43,902 nucleotides of DNA, taken from positions 1 through 43,902 of the forward strand of contig NZ_JACUTY010000013.1 of assembly GCF_014859555.1 (NCBI RefSeq), in the 5' to 3' direction. The notes under the pieces were generated by a model, which did no database searches, was not told where the DNA came from, and saw only the letters and a list, made by a program, of their open reading frames with translations. The position numbers were made by a program, and so were the translations under genes. The DNA is from Thiomicrospira sp. (GTDB lineage: Bacteria > Pseudomonadota > Gammaproteobacteria > Thiomicrospirales > Thiomicrospiraceae). Positions 43,866-43,902 of this stretch are shown in pieces. The first letter of the stretch is position 1. Every line of letters starts with the position of its first letter.

Positions 43866-43902
43866 AATAGCAGTTAGCATTAAAACTCTTTTAGTTTTTA
43901 TT

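Overview
The window looks like the replication-origin region of a mid-G+C, sulfur-oxidising, autotrophic gammaproteobacterium of the Thiomicrospira / Hydrogenovibrio / Thiomicrorhabdus type. This is inferred from protein content: a proteobacterial phosphoribulokinase, a DsrE2-like sulfur protein, a TauE/SafE exporter and gammaproteobacterial versions of dnaA, dnaN, recF, gyrB, rpmH, rnpA, yidC and mnmE. No species can be named from the sequence alone. I see no phage, insertion sequence, CRISPR array, rRNA or tRNA.

Layout. 0.1-4.4 kb: a plus-strand periplasmic copper-defence cluster (copG, copA, copB, copI and a small membrane protein) with two copies of a CopR/CusR-like operator. 4.4-8.1 kb: molybdenum-cofactor genes on the minus strand (moaA-moaD-moaE, terminator, moeA, then moaC). 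8.2-11.6 kb: a DsrE2-like protein, glmS and a secreted ATP-dependent DNA ligase of Lig E type. 11.7-21.4 kb: the origin region. dnaA-dnaN read leftward from a recognisable oriC at about 14.23-14.48 kb. A TauE exporter and rpmH-rnpA-yidC also read leftward, while recF-gyrB read rightward from the far side of rpmH. 21.4-25.1 kb: phosphoribulokinase and a three-gene signalling operon (periplasmic protein, histidine kinase, lone receiver). 25.1-33.4 kb: hslR, hemF, engB, cytochrome c assembly genes resB-resC with a DsbA-like protein, a ThDP-dependent acetolactate-synthase-like enzyme and a nitroreductase. 33.4-40.3 kb: an oxyR-like regulator behind a dyad-rich intergenic region, mlaA, mnmE, a HAD phosphatase, an atypical BCCT transporter and tsaC. 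40.3-43.9 kb: an iron(III) ABC importer (fbpC, fbpA, fbpB) with candidate Fur boxes.

The strongest unexplained signal is a perfect 12-bp palindrome, ACCAGGCCTGGT, present 15 times in 43.9 kb (about 0.003 expected by chance), plus three near copies. It lies both inside conserved genes, where it is read as QAW or PGLV, and between genes, where several copies sit at gene ends and at least one forms a terminator. Its behaviour resembles a highly iterated palindrome such as cyanobacterial HIP1. Possible roles include a methylation or protein-binding site, a DNA-uptake tag (a Lig E-type ligase is present) or a spreading terminator element.

Other points of interest are the displaced and inverted dnaA-dnaN block, the absence of yidD, an OxyR with Cys199 but Phe at position 208, nested inverted repeats with a DnaA box upstream of oxyR, a BCCT carrier with an altered aromatic box, and a row of three dyads between gyrB and prk.
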